Notes: generated by a model from the sequence alone, not told the origin. 64,000 nt of DNA from Helicobacter saguini (GCF_000762875.2 NZ_JRMP02000003.1:62001-126000); one strand, 5' to 3'; counted from the stretch's first letter, positions 25,782-35,445 are shown. Numbers and translations: made by a program.

Positions 25782-27332
25782 ATGACAAGTAGTTTGAATG
25801 CAAATGGTGGTAGCACCGCCTTTAAAAGTGGGAATGCAAATGAGTTTAAAACAAATGTGAGTAACTTTAAAACAAGCGATTTTCAAGGCTTTCAAAGTGG
25901 GCAAAAAAGTGGGGAAAATGCAGAGCAAAAAAGCAGTAATTTTCAAGCCTTTAAAGGTGGGGATGGCTTTCAAAGTGGGGGTAAAGGTGCGACAAAATGG
26001 AGCGTGGGAAGTCCGCAAAATCCGCATAGTCCGCTAAAAAAAGAGCGTGAAATCACAAAAGTGCCTTTTACAAAGGAAATGAAAGAAACGCACACGATTT
26101 TAGTGCCGATGATGCTGCCTATTCACTTTCGCTTTTTGGTTAATATCTTGCACCTGCATGGCTACAAGGCTGAGCTGCTGCATAATGCGGGCGCTGCTGT
26201 GGTAAATGAGGGCTTAAGAAACGTTCATAATGATACGTGCTATCCTGCATTGCTTGTGATAGGGCAGATGATTGACGCGCTTAAATCAGGCAAGTGGGAT
26301 TTAAACAAAGTCGCCCTTTTGATAACGCAAACAGGTGGCGGCTGCAGGGCTAGTAACTATATTCATTTATTACGAAAGGCGTTGAATAAGGCTGGGTTTG
26401 GCTATATTCCTGTGATTTCGCTTAATTTTAGTGGGTTAGAATCTGGGCAGGGCTTCTCCGTTACGCGTGAAATGCTTAAAAACTTCTTAAGTGCGATTGT
26501 GTATGGCGACTTGCTTATGAATCTAGCTAATCAATGCAAGGCTTACGAGCTAAATAAGGGCGATACTGACGCTATGGTAAGCAAGTGGGTGGAACGCATT
26601 ACGACAAAGGGAAGTAATGCTGGTTTGACGAATTACCGCGCGCAAAAGAAAGATATGCAAGAGATTTTAGATGATTTTGCAAGCATTCCGCGTGAAGATT
26701 CTAAAAAGATTAGGGTTGGCATTGTCGGTGAGATTTATATCAAGTTTTCGCCGATAGGAAATAATAATTTGGAGGATTTTTTGCTGGCGGAGAATTGCGA
26801 AGTGGTGATTCCGGGCTTCCTTGATTTTTGCCTTTATTGCATAAATGATAGCATTGTGGAGAATAAAATGTATGGTGGCAAACGCCTTACACGCCTTATT
26901 TATCGCGTGGTGTATGAGTATTTTTGCAAGAAGCAAAGCGATATGATTAAGATGATAAAGCGGCACGGGGTTTTCACGCCGCCTAGCCCATTTAAGCACA
27001 CCAAAACCCTTGCTGATGGCTATGTGAGCGAGGCGATGAATATGGGCGAGGGATGGCTACTAACTGCTGAAATGCTAGAACTTATCGAGCAGGGCGTAAA
27101 TAACATCGTATGCACGCAGCCCTTTGGTTGCCTGCCAAATCACATCGTAGGACGTGGAATGCTAAAAATTATCAAAGAGAAAAACCCGCAAAGCAACATC
27201 GTCTCAATCGACTACGACCCATCCGCTACGCGTGTAAATCAAGAAAATAGGATAAAACTTATGCTAAGCAACGCAAAAAAGGAATTGATAGAATCTAAAG
27301 ATTCTAAAAGTATGCAAAAAGCCCATGCTTAA
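25782..27332 (+). CDS. 2-hydroxyacyl-CoA dehydratase activase-related protein with low-complexity N-terminus
   Basis: 516 residues. From about residue 95 it matches the activase-associated or component-like domain of the 2-hydroxyglutaryl-CoA dehydratase system (MLPIHFRFLVNILHLHGY, VHNDTCYPALLVIGQ, TQTGGGCRASNY, CTQPFGCLPNHIVGRGM). The conserved Cys residues could hold an Fe-S cluster. No adjacent activase or dehydratase subunit is visible, and the substrate is unknown. Residues 1-85 are a Phe-Lys/Gln-Ser-Gly repeat (FKSGN, FQGFQSG, FQAFKGG) unlike the family and unlike the DSK repeats. RBS AAAGGAGAGAT is strong. Confidence 0.7.
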   Translation: MTSSLNANGGSTAFKSGNANEFKTNVSNFKTSDFQGFQSGQKSGENAEQKSSNFQAFKGGDGFQSGGKGATKWSVGSPQNPHSPLKKEREITKVPFTKEMKETHTILVPMMLPIHFRFLVNILHLHGYKAELLHNAGAAVVNEGLRNVHNDTCYPALLVIGQMIDALKSGKWDLNKVALLITQTGGGCRASNYIHLLRKALNKAGFGYIPVISLNFSGLESGQGFSVTREMLKNFLSAIVYGDLLMNLANQCKAYELNKGDTDAMVSKWVERITTKGSNAGLTNYRAQKKDMQEILDDFASIPREDSKKIRVGIVGEIYIKFSPIGNNNLEDFLLAENCEVVIPGFLDFCLYCINDSIVENKMYGGKRLTRLIYRVVYEYFCKKQSDMIKMIKRHGVFTPPSPFKHTKTLADGYVSEAMNMGEGWLLTAEMLELIEQGVNNIVCTQPFGCLPNHIVGRGMLKIIKEKNPQSNIVSIDYDPSATRVNQENRIKLMLSNAKKELIESKDSKSMQKAHA

Positions 27333-27403
27333 AGGGTTAAACCTTGTTTAAACGATTTAGATTCTATAATTTAACAAATTTTTAAAAAATGGACTAATAA
27401 AAA

Positions 27404-30400
27404 ATGGCGAAATTAAAAGATATACTAAAAATGCTTTATAGAAATTTATTTGCAAGTATGCCTTTAAGCATATTTTTGATGATTGTGTATGCTATTGCGA
27501 TAGGCTGGGCGACTTTTATTGAAAAGGACTATGGCACGCTTGTCGCGCAAGATGTGATATATCATTCATGGTGGTTTGAGGGGCTAAATGTGTGGCTGCT
27601 ATTAAACATTTTGGGCTGTATGTACTTAAGTGCAAAGCATAATTTGAAAATTAATGTGATACTTTTTCACGCGTCTTTGGTTGTGATTATTTTGGGGGCT
27701 GGGATAACGCGCCACTTTGGCTTTGAGGGGCGTATGACATTATCAAATGGGCAGGAAAGCGCCTTTGTGCTAAGTAGTGATAAGTTTTTAAATGTGCTTG
27801 TGAGTAATGAAATAGGCTCTGGTGGGATGAGCGATATTCGTCCCCTTGATAGTTTTAAAGAGGGCTACAAGATTTTCCTTAGCCCTTATGTTCGCTATTC
27901 GAGTTTCTCTTTAGATACGGAAGTGTATGATAAACCCTTGAAAATAAAGTCCTTAGAAGTGCTAAATTACTCCCTTGCAAGCCTTTATAACGACACGATA
28001 AAAAATAATCGCGAGATTGCAAATATCGATAAAAACGAGCTAGATTCTAAGATGAAAGAAAATCATTATGTAGCCCAGTTTGAGGTTGAATATGATGGCG
28101 TGAGTAAGAAAATGGTTGTTAGCAATGGCGGCGAGATTGCTAGTGAAATCTTTGGAAACCGCATCATCACGCTATCTTGGGGACCTAAAAATGTGCTTTT
28201 GCCTTTTGCTTTAAAGCTGGAACGTTTCGAAGTGACGACTTATCCGGGCTCACGTATGGAATCTAGTTTCGCGTCTTATGTCGAGGTGATTGATAGTGAG
28301 CGAAAAAATTTTGAGTATAAAATCTATATGAATAATGTGCTAGATTATCGTGGGTATCGCTTTTTTCAAAGTGAGTATTTAGTCGAGCGTGATGAAAACG
28401 GAATGCCTATTCGCGATGATAATGGACTGCCTATTTATACCGCTACGATTTTGTCTGTGAATAATGACCCGGGCAAGGTTACGACTTATATCGGCTATAC
28501 TTTGATGATTTTGGGAGCGATTTGGCTACTATTTGATTCTAACTCGCGCTTTAGAAAGCTAAGCAATTTCTTAAAATCGCAAAAGCCTTTACTAGCGTTG
28601 CTTGTAGGGTTATCGTTTATGTTTAGCGTGGATTCTAAACTTATGGCTGATTCTATAGAATCTACTTTGCAAGATTCTAAACAAATTATAGAATCTAAAA
28701 TAGCTTACTCTCCGTCCCTTGCAAATAGAAGTCACGTAGATTCCCCCCTCCCTTGCGGAGGGGGGCTAGGGGGGTGGGTAAAAAACCATACTAATCCACA
28801 CAACCAAAATACCAAAAAAGATTCTATAAATTTACAGAATCTAGATTCTAAAAACGTTGAAATACCCACCCCCCAACCCCCCTCCGCAAGGGATGGGGGC
28901 TACCCTCATTCCGCGTTTAAAGAAATAAAAAACGCAACTAACAACATAGAATCTAGCACAAAAGATTCTAATAAAAACATAGAATCTAATTATAAAGATT
29001 CTATAAAATTAGTAAATTTAGAATCTAGATTCTATAAAAATACTGAATCTAATAATTTACAAAATATAGAATCTCAAAACAATGGAATCTATCTAAGCAA
29101 TTTAGGCGATTTGCAAACATCGCAAAATACGCATTTAATGCAAGATTCTAAAATAATCAAAGTAGCCAAACAAGACGAAATTATAGAATCTAAGTCGCAA
29201 GATTCTAAAGATTCTAACAAAAAAGATTCTATAGAATCTACAGAATCTACCCAGCAAAAAGACGATGAAAAGCTAAATAATTTTATGGAATACAACAAGA
29301 TTCTAACCGCACAAAGTAAAGAGCTAGAGCCTTATATTAACGATATGAGCAAAGAAGCGATTGATAAAAGAATAGAAAATCTAAAAAAGATTCCAAAAAA
29401 ATATTTAGAATCTTTTGCGAGCTTGCAAGTGCAAGGAATGGATGGGCGTGTAAAGCTGCTTGATACGCTAAGTGATGAGATTATGCGAAAGATTGTGGGG
29501 GCAAATCATTTTGCAGGATTAAAACATAATGAGTTTTTACTAGGGCTAATGGTAATGCCACAAGATATGGTAAAACTGCAACTAATCAAGGTAAAAAATG
29601 CTGAAATTCGTAACTTACTTGGAATCACAAATAGCAATTATGTAAGTTTTGAAGATTTATTCTACCCGGACAAATTAGCTGATGTTTATAAATACGCACT
29701 CACACAAGATATTGCGTATTTGCAGGATTTTCAAAATGCTTATAAGCTTTATCATTTTAGCAATATTGCGTTGAAAAAACGCGATGCGGATAGAAATGAA
29801 TTTGACAAAGAAATCTTAAAAATTGATGAAAAAATGGACATTTTATTGCCATTTTCTATTTGGAATTATCTAAAGATTTTCCCTGAAAAAGGTGATTCTA
29901 ACTGGAAAGTGCTAGGAAATGTGATGAATTTGCAGCATCCTTTTACAATGTATTTTTACCACGCCTTTGCTACTGAATCCCGCATGGGCATTGTGTTTGA
30001 TAAGTGGGATAGTTTGCAAAATTCGCTAAATTTTTTGCATAATTATCAGCGTGAAACCGGCGGCGATTTATATCTAGATTCTACACGTGTCAAAAGCGAG
30101 CTATTTTTAAATCACACCGATATTTTCCCTATTTCGCAGTATTTTTATTTAGGGCTTGGAATCTTGCTATTTTTTATCGCTTTAATTGCAATTATTTCTA
30201 ATAAAAAAATACCAAAGTGGCTAGGGAAAGGCATTTATTATGTGCTTTTATTTGTGTTTTTAGCGCACACTTTAGGGCTACTTTTGCGGTGGTATATCGG
30301 CGGACACGCGCCTTGGAGTAATGCGTATGAATCTATGCTTTATATCGCGTGGGCTTCGGCTTTAAGCGGGATTATAATCCTAAGAAAGTCCTATTTTGCC

Positions 30401-31054
30401 CTTTGTGGTGCGGCGTTCTTGGCTGGAATGGCGTTACTTGTGGCGCACTGGGGCTTTATGGACCCCTACATTGGCAATCTTCAGCCGGTACTGCAAAGCT
30501 ATTGGCTAAATATCCACGTGGCAATAATTGTCGCAAGTTATGGCTTTTTAGGGCTTTCTTTAATGCTAGGAATTATCAATTTGATTTTATTCATTTTCCG
30601 CGCAAAATCCCGCCCGCAAGTAGATTCAGCCATTATTTCGCTTACCGCCATAAATGAAATGAGCATGACAATAGGCATTTTAATGCTTATCACAGGGACA
30701 TTTTTGGGCGGCGTGTGGGCGAATGAATCTTGGGGGCGATATTGGAGCTGGGATTCTAAAGAAACTTGGTCTTTGGTAAGCGTTGGCGTGTATGCGGTCG
30801 TGCTTCACACGCGATTTTTAAAGCCCATTTACCAGCCTTATGTGTTTAATGTGTTATCAGTCGTGGCATTTTATAGCATTTTGATGACTTATTTTGGTGT
30901 GAATTACTACTTGGCAACAGGTATGCACTCCTATGGTCGCGGCGATACTGATGTGGTCTCAGCTAGATTGTATGTAGCCATCGCCCTAACTCTTATCCTA
31001 ATCGCCCTTTCTTTCTTCCGCCGCAAACTAATCCCCCCAAAGGAAATTTTGTGA
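27404..31054 (+). CDS. ccsBA: Cytochrome c synthase CcsBA (System II) with large insert
   Basis: 1216 residues. The N-terminal part is ResB/CcsB (three helices, then a periplasmic domain with GPKNVLLPFALKLERFEV). The C-terminal part is CcsA with the haem WWD-type motif around WANESWGRYWSWDSKETW. Histidines flank it (WYIGGHAPWSNAYESMLYIAW, VAHWGF, LHTRF). It ligates haem to apocytochrome c at the periplasmic side. The insert at about residues 412-622, in the periplasmic joining region, contains DSK/ESN repeats and two inverted GC-rich palindromes (28743-28779, 28864-28901). Without it the length would be about 1000. Confidence 0.93.
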   Translation: MAKLKDILKMLYRNLFASMPLSIFLMIVYAIAIGWATFIEKDYGTLVAQDVIYHSWWFEGLNVWLLLNILGCMYLSAKHNLKINVILFHASLVVIILGAGITRHFGFEGRMTLSNGQESAFVLSSDKFLNVLVSNEIGSGGMSDIRPLDSFKEGYKIFLSPYVRYSSFSLDTEVYDKPLKIKSLEVLNYSLASLYNDTIKNNREIANIDKNELDSKMKENHYVAQFEVEYDGVSKKMVVSNGGEIASEIFGNRIITLSWGPKNVLLPFALKLERFEVTTYPGSRMESSFASYVEVIDSERKNFEYKIYMNNVLDYRGYRFFQSEYLVERDENGMPIRDDNGLPIYTATILSVNNDPGKVTTYIGYTLMILGAIWLLFDSNSRFRKLSNFLKSQKPLLALLVGLSFMFSVDSKLMADSIESTLQDSKQIIESKIAYSPSLANRSHVDSPLPCGGGLGGWVKNHTNPHNQNTKKDSINLQNLDSKNVEIPTPQPPSARDGGYPHSAFKEIKNATNNIESSTKDSNKNIESNYKDSIKLVNLESRFYKNTESNNLQNIESQNNGIYLSNLGDLQTSQNTHLMQDSKIIKVAKQDEIIESKSQDSKDSNKKDSIESTESTQQKDDEKLNNFMEYNKILTAQSKELEPYINDMSKEAIDKRIENLKKIPKKYLESFASLQVQGMDGRVKLLDTLSDEIMRKIVGANHFAGLKHNEFLLGLMVMPQDMVKLQLIKVKNAEIRNLLGITNSNYVSFEDLFYPDKLADVYKYALTQDIAYLQDFQNAYKLYHFSNIALKKRDADRNEFDKEILKIDEKMDILLPFSIWNYLKIFPEKGDSNWKVLGNVMNLQHPFTMYFYHAFATESRMGIVFDKWDSLQNSLNFLHNYQRETGGDLYLDSTRVKSELFLNHTDIFPISQYFYLGLGILLFFIALIAIISNKKIPKWLGKGIYYVLLFVFLAHTLGLLLRWYIGGHAPWSNAYESMLYIAWASALSGIIILRKSYFALCGAAFLAGMALLVAHWGFMDPYIGNLQPVLQSYWLNIHVAIIVASYGFLGLSLMLGIINLILFIFRAKSRPQVDSAIISLTAINEMSMTIGILMLITGTFLGGVWANESWGRYWSWDSKETWSLVSVGVYAVVLHTRFLKPIYQPYVFNVLSVVAFYSILMTYFGVNYYLATGMHSYGRGDTDVVSARLYVAIALTLILIALSFFRRKLIPPKEIL
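28743..28901. repeat. Inverted pair of GC-rich palindromes in ccsBA
   Basis: Unit 1 at 28743-28779 and unit 2, inverted, at 28864-28901, read in frame as SPLPCGGGLGGWVK and PTPQPPSARDGG. One arm of unit 2 has a mismatch (GGATGGGGG). Confidence 0.75.
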
Positions 31055-31093
31055 AATTGCTTTTTTGGATATTAAGTTAAAATTCAAATTTTT

Positions 31094-31586
31094 TCACACA
31101 AATAATGCCAAAGAATCGCCCAAAAAGTAATCGTTTGCATAGATTTTATCTCCTTTTTTGAAACACATTTTTTCATCTAATAGAATCTAGGCTTTTTTAT
31201 CGTCACAAAATGCGTAATTTACGCCTACTTCACTACAAAAGCCTAAAAAAATTGCTTCTATTTTGCATATCATTTAGCCACTTTTTATTTAGCAAATTTG
31301 GATTAGATTCTATGCTAATCTCACAATTTATAGCAAGATGAGATTCCAAAATCTTAAAAATATTTTTATAAAACTTAGAATCTGCCATATTAGGCGTGCC
31401 ACCACCGATAAATACGCTATTTATTTTTTTTAATTTACCCAAATTTTGCATAAAATTTAGCTGATTTTTTAAGTCAATTTCTAATGCCCTAAAATAAGAC
31501 TCTATCAAATGGCTTTGATTAACTTGCGAAAAAAAGCCGCAATACCCGCACTTTGAATCGCAAAATGGAATGTGAATATATAGCAA
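31094..31586 (-). pseudogene. hemW: hemW (HemN-like radical SAM) remnant with internal deletion
   Basis: Residues 1 to about 110 are a normal HemW start: MLYIHIPFCDSKCGYCGFFS with the CxxxCxxC cluster motif, FIGGGTPNM, and ISIESNPNLLNKKWL. Then the frame dies (MQNRSNFFRLL, stop at 31233). In another frame a 29-residue tail at about 31094-31183 (GDKIYANDYFLGDSLALFV) looks like the family's C-terminus. The middle of about 200 residues is gone. A TAGAATCTA unit lies exactly beside the tail fragment (31181-31189). HemW is a haem chaperone, so an intact copy may exist elsewhere. Confidence 0.7.
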
Positions 31587-31642
31587 AATCTAGCCTTTTG
31601 TAACTTTGTAAATTTTTACACAACTCTTTAAATTTATAGAAT

Positions 31643-32350
31643 CTATTTTCTAAAAATCATATATGGGACGCCCTCGATGCCAGCGGCGATGGTAGATTCT
31701 GTGATTTCTTTTGTGATTTTGTCATTGCCTGTTTTTGGGTCATATTCTTTGGTGAAAACTTTTTTTAGCAACTTGATTTTATCATCCCTACTTGTTACTT
31801 TTTGTAACTCTTCGTAATATCCAGCCGTGCGTTTTTGCGACTTAGCACCCAAAAATGCGACCATCAAAACCTCCACATTAGAATCTTTTAAATAAGAATC
31901 AAGCTTATTAACCTCCTGCAAACAATACGGACACATCGTGTCTAGCACCATATAAGTCGTCTTTGTCGTCTTTGTCGCGGCTGGGATTTTCAGCGTATAA
32001 TTTGTGTATTTTTGTAACACTTTCATCGCATTAGAATCTTTCAAGTCCTTATTATACACACTCACGCCCTCAACACTCGCACGCAGCGCGCTTTTAGCCT
32101 CGCTAAGTGGCAGCCCACCATTAAGCGGCACAATGTAGCTCCCATCGCTACTAGCAAGGAAAATTAGCCGCTCACCGCTAGGCGACTGCACGATAAGCAA
32201 ACTCGCATCGCTTGCTGGTTTATTGCTAACAACTTTAAAATCCACGCTGGTTAGCTCTTTTAGCCGCTTTTGTAGGGCATTCGTGTCTAAAGCAAGAGCA
32301 AAATTGCAAAAACTGCACACAAAAATAAAAAAAACAAATATTTGTTTCAT
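31643..32350 (-). CDS. Periplasmic thiol-disulfide protein, DsbC/DsbG-like
   Basis: 235 residues. Signal peptide KQIFVFFIFVCSFCNFALA, an N-terminal dimerisation-like domain (VKVVSNKPAS-type region, SGERLIFLASSDGSYIVP) and a thioredoxin domain with DTMCPYCLQE as active site and GVPYMIFRK as cis-Pro loop. CPYC and the domain order fit a disulfide isomerase of the DsbC/DsbG class. It probably acts on secreted Cys proteins such as the Hcp-like protein nearby (inference). It starts 10 bases after the YceI gene stop with AAGGAGTATGT before the ATG. Confidence 0.8.
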   Translation of the reverse strand: MKQIFVFFIFVCSFCNFALALDTNALQKRLKELTSVDFKVVSNKPASDASLLIVQSPSGERLIFLASSDGSYIVPLNGGLPLSEAKSALRASVEGVSVYNKDLKDSNAMKVLQKYTNYTLKIPAATKTTKTTYMVLDTMCPYCLQEVNKLDSYLKDSNVEVLMVAFLGAKSQKRTAGYYEELQKVTSRDDKIKLLKKVFTKEYDPKTGNDKITKEITESTIAAGIEGVPYMIFRK

Positions 32351-32360
32351 ACATACTCCT

Positions 32361-32933
32361 TTATTTTAAAGGTATTTCTACTTTAAATGCTGCCTCTCCC
32401 CAAGTTTTTCCTTCATGCATGTATTCACAAGTTTTTCTAAGTTTGTTTAATGCATTACCCAATGCAAAGTCATAAAAATCAACTACGCCTCTTGCACTAA
32501 GCATATTACCGCTAATACTATAAGGCATCCATGATGGATGCTTTATCCCATTTAGCTCAATGCTAACCTCAAGTCGTCCCTTATTAACATCAGTAGAATC
32601 AGGTACTACTTTATCCACAACAACAACAATATTTTGATTTTTAAACTCTTTAAAAAATCCATCCCTAACATTCTCGTTTTTGGTTTCATCATTTAAATCA
32701 ACACTCAACGCATTAATACTAGCCTTAGCTCCCTTAAGCGTTTCTTGCCATTCCTTGCCTTTGCTCCAAGTATATTTTATATCTTTAAAAGTTCCACTAA
32801 CAGGCGTTTTATCATAAAATTTATACGCGGTCCAAGTAACTTTTGTTTTTGTAGTATCAAGATTTTTTGCATTTGCAACCATAAAAATACTACTAGCTAA
32901 CATTACACCAAAACAAAACTTTTTAACAAACAT
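32361..32933 (-). CDS. YceI-family periplasmic protein
   Basis: 190 residues with a signal peptide (FGVMLASSIFMVANA). The lipocalin-like YceI fold is suggested by TKVTWTAYKFYDKTPVSGTF, VRDGFFKEFKNQNI and GVVDFYDFALGNALNKL. Family members bind polyisoprenoids or amphiphiles in the periplasm; the ligand here is unknown. It is followed by the Dsb-like gene in an apparent two-gene operon (AAAGGAGATATT as ribosome binding site). It holds no TAGAWTCTA unit I can find, unlike most of the window. Confidence 0.88.
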   Translation of the reverse strand: MFVKKFCFGVMLASSIFMVANAKNLDTTKTKVTWTAYKFYDKTPVSGTFKDIKYTWSKGKEWQETLKGAKASINALSVDLNDETKNENVRDGFFKEFKNQNIVVVVDKVVPDSTDVNKGRLEVSIELNGIKHPSWMPYSISGNMLSARGVVDFYDFALGNALNKLRKTCEYMHEGKTWGEAAFKVEIPLK

Positions 32934-33001
32934 AATATCTCCTTTAAAAAAAATTATATTTATTGTATCTATTTTTAGTAATTATTCTGTAATTTTAAAA
33001 T

Positions 33002-33313
33002 CTAAAGTTGCAAAAGTGCTACGGCAATTATTACTAATATTACTCCAAAATATCCAATAGGCTTTAGTTTTTGATGTAAAAAATAATATGCACCAATAAC
33101 GCTACCTAAGATTCCAATTGCTCCCCACAATGTATAAGCAACAGGCAAATACATTCCATTATCTGTAACAATAGCAAGTAAAAGAAAAGCTACGCCTACA
33201 AGCACTAAAGCAAGCACCCCCCAGCCAATATTTTTAAATCCATTTGATTTTTGCAAAGCAATATTTGCAAATACATCAAGTATCCCTGAAATTATGATTA
33301 ATAAAAAATTCAT
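33002..33313 (-). CDS. Small multidrug resistance (SMR) transporter, Asp at the essential acidic site
   Basis: 103 residues from ATG 33313 (TAAGGGAAATAAA upstream; the longer frame to 33352 is unlikely). It has four hydrophobic segments and PVAYTLWGAIGILGSVIG, typical of SMR proteins. Where EmrE has Glu14 in helix 1, this protein has Asp (GILDVFANIALQK). It lies downstream of speE on the same strand with a 77-base gap. SMR pairs such as MdtIJ export spermidine, so polyamine efflux is one possibility; a drug exporter is another. No second SMR subunit is seen. No TAGAWTCTA motif is present. Confidence 0.8.
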   Translation of the reverse strand: MNFLLIIISGILDVFANIALQKSNGFKNIGWGVLALVLVGVAFLLLAIVTDNGMYLPVAYTLWGAIGILGSVIGAYYFLHQKLKPIGYFGVILVIIAVALLQL

Positions 33314-33390
33314 TATTTTATTTCCCTTATAACCCACACATATTCTAGGCACAAAACTATATTATTTTAAAAGAAAATGACATATAGGTT

Positions 33391-34194
33391 CTAATTCTTC
33401 ACATACGGGGCGACAATATTTTGTAAAATTGTTGGTAGTCTAAACATACTTTGGTGTAGGTTTGAGTTATAAAACTGCAGATTTTCCAACATGTCACTTT
33501 TTTGCAACTTTAAATCGGCTAGCGGATGCAAAGTGTTACTTAAATACCCATAACAATCAATAATAAAACTAGGCACAATAAAAGGCATTAAAATATTGCC
33601 AAAATCGCGCGCCGTGCATAACGTATTCAAAGCAAAACTAGGCTCTAAATACAAATTATTCAGCCGAAAAATAATGATAGAATCTTTTTTTGTCATGCGT
33701 TTTAGCGCGTCAAACTCATGCAATTTTATCGCGCCCAAATGTATCACAACATCGTATTTTGGGTATTCCAAATCCAAAAAATTATCATAAATATTCACAT
33801 TTTCACTGCTTACACTCTCCTTAAAATGTGGCAAAAAGCCACTTAGTGCGAAAAGCGCTTCCTTATCACTCACAACCATATCCACGCTTACATTTTGACG
33901 ACTTAGAAAGTAGGCAATTTCAGTATTTATACTCCCACAAATTAGTGCGCGTTTGCACTCGGCAATAACGCAGTATGGAATCATACTCACAACCTCGCTT
34001 TGAATATAGCTAAATCGCTGCGTGATAACCTCTTGAATGCCGCTCGTGCCTTCCTTATAATAAAGTAGAGCTATTTGGTCAAAAAGTTCGCTATTAAATA
34101 ACTCAACATCGATATTACCTTTATAATCACTAATTTTATTTGTAATTTTATATTGATTTTGAAAGTTTGATGTAATGTAATTTGTCATCCACAT
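33391..34194 (-). CDS. speE: Spermidine synthase, divergent Helicobacter type
   Basis: 267 residues. The sequence matches H. pylori SpeE (HP0832) as I recall it: MWMTNYITSNFQNQYKI at the start, FPHFKE-type text in the middle, MPFIVPSFIIDCYGYLSNTLHPL and a final RLPTILQNI. These enzymes transfer aminopropyl from decarboxylated SAM to putrescine and have a shortened gatekeeping loop. It begins with MWM as in H. pylori. SAM comes from MetK (16-17 kb). No SAM decarboxylase is in the window. Confidence 0.85.
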   Translation of the reverse strand: MWMTNYITSNFQNQYKITNKISDYKGNIDVELFNSELFDQIALLYYKEGTSGIQEVITQRFSYIQSEVVSMIPYCVIAECKRALICGSINTEIAYFLSRQNVSVDMVVSDKEALFALSGFLPHFKESVSSENVNIYDNFLDLEYPKYDVVIHLGAIKLHEFDALKRMTKKDSIIIFRLNNLYLEPSFALNTLCTARDFGNILMPFIVPSFIIDCYGYLSNTLHPLADLKLQKSDMLENLQFYNSNLHQSMFRLPTILQNIVAPYVKN

Positions 34195-34295
34195 TGTTAA
34201 AACGCCTTGTGTTTAAAATCCTGCAATTATATTATGGAAATGTTAAGTTTTTACTTGCAAAATTTTTGCTAATTGTGTTTTAACAATATCCATCT

Positions 34296-35435
34296 TTACA
34301 ACTTCCAGCGTAAGCCCAGTTCCCCTAGCATTGTGAAATTGTATTGAAAGTATTTATCTTCTAGCCACGTGCCTACTTTTGCCGCGATAAATGGCTCTAA
34401 ATGCTTCCATTTTTTAAAAGGCTTATTATAAATTAAGAGCCCAAAAACGCCATAACGCCACAAGCCTTTAAATGATGCAATATGCTCCAAAGTGCCTACT
34501 GCGCCCACTTTCAAGCCGACATTTTCCATAATATACATTAGCATCACATCATGAGCGTAATGCACATCGCCTTGCGCGCGCACCACGACATTATCGCCGC
34601 TAAAATACATTAGCGTATCGCGCGGCACATCAAATGCGTGATACATCGTAATAGTCGGGCGATACACAAAGACTAGCATATCATCACGCCACACCTTGCC
34701 CCCGAGCGTAAGATAGGGCATAATCTGCGTTACAAGCGTGCTACCACCAACACGCTCCTTTGTCCTATCACTTACGCCCGGGATGTTTGGACCGCCTGTT
34801 ACCGCGTGAGCGTATTCCCTATCTTCGCGTATCAAAACAGGTCGCCCAAGGCTAGTCCATGCGCCCTCATAGCCGACATAGACTACCGCGCCCATAAAGC
34901 TAAATGGCTGGAAATCCACATAGCCGCCAACGCGTGTATATGACGTGACTTGAAACTCGCCGCCTGCGTTAATCTCCGCACTTTTAAAAAGCAAGGAGTT
35001 ACTATTTGTAAAAAGCTTTTTCTTATAATAGCCCATAAGTGAGTATGAAAAGCCTAAATAGTTGAATTTATAGCCCATTTTATTTATCACATAAAAGCCG
35101 TTATCACCGATTTTATCGTGGTTTTCGCTGTTTTTAGAATCTAGGGCGTTTGGGATAGAATCTAGGATTACATCGGTATTCTCGGCTTCTACGTCGCTTA
35201 TTGCTAAAAGCAGGGGTTTTTCTTTATTATTAAAAGGGTGGTGGGCGGGCGATAGGATTTTAGAATCATTTAGATTCAATGAATTTATAGAATCTTTAGA
35301 ATCTAGATTCTGTAATAAGTTAGATTCTATAGAATCTGTTTTTATAGAATCTTGTAAATTAGATTCTATAGAATCTTTTGCATTAGACAATACAAAATTA
35401 CATAACACAAGCGAAATAAAAACTAGCCTTTTCAT
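34296..35435 (-). CDS. Putative beta-barrel outer membrane protein
   Basis: 379 residues with a signal peptide (VFISLVLCNFVLSNA). Residues about 20-105 are repeat linker (DSIESNLQDS, a SPAHHPFNNKE unit). From about 115 there are alternating aromatic/hydrophilic beta strands (FSYSLMGYYKKKLF, YVDFQPFSFMGAVVYVGYEG, YLTLGGKVWRDDMLVFVYRP) and a C-terminal strand LGELGLRWKL. This is a barrel pattern; I cannot name a Hop/Hof family. It starts 10 bases after the phosphoesterase gene, so the two form an operon. The repeat linker would be a periplasmic N-terminal extension. Confidence 0.6.
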   Translation of the reverse strand: MKRLVFISLVLCNFVLSNAKDSIESNLQDSIKTDSIESNLLQNLDSKDSINSLNLNDSKILSPAHHPFNNKEKPLLLAISDVEAENTDVILDSIPNALDSKNSENHDKIGDNGFYVINKMGYKFNYLGFSYSLMGYYKKKLFTNSNSLLFKSAEINAGGEFQVTSYTRVGGYVDFQPFSFMGAVVYVGYEGAWTSLGRPVLIREDREYAHAVTGGPNIPGVSDRTKERVGGSTLVTQIMPYLTLGGKVWRDDMLVFVYRPTITMYHAFDVPRDTLMYFSGDNVVVRAQGDVHYAHDVMLMYIMENVGLKVGAVGTLEHIASFKGLWRYGVFGLLIYNKPFKKWKHLEPFIAAKVGTWLEDKYFQYNFTMLGELGLRWKL

Positions 35436-35445
35436 AACTTCCCCT

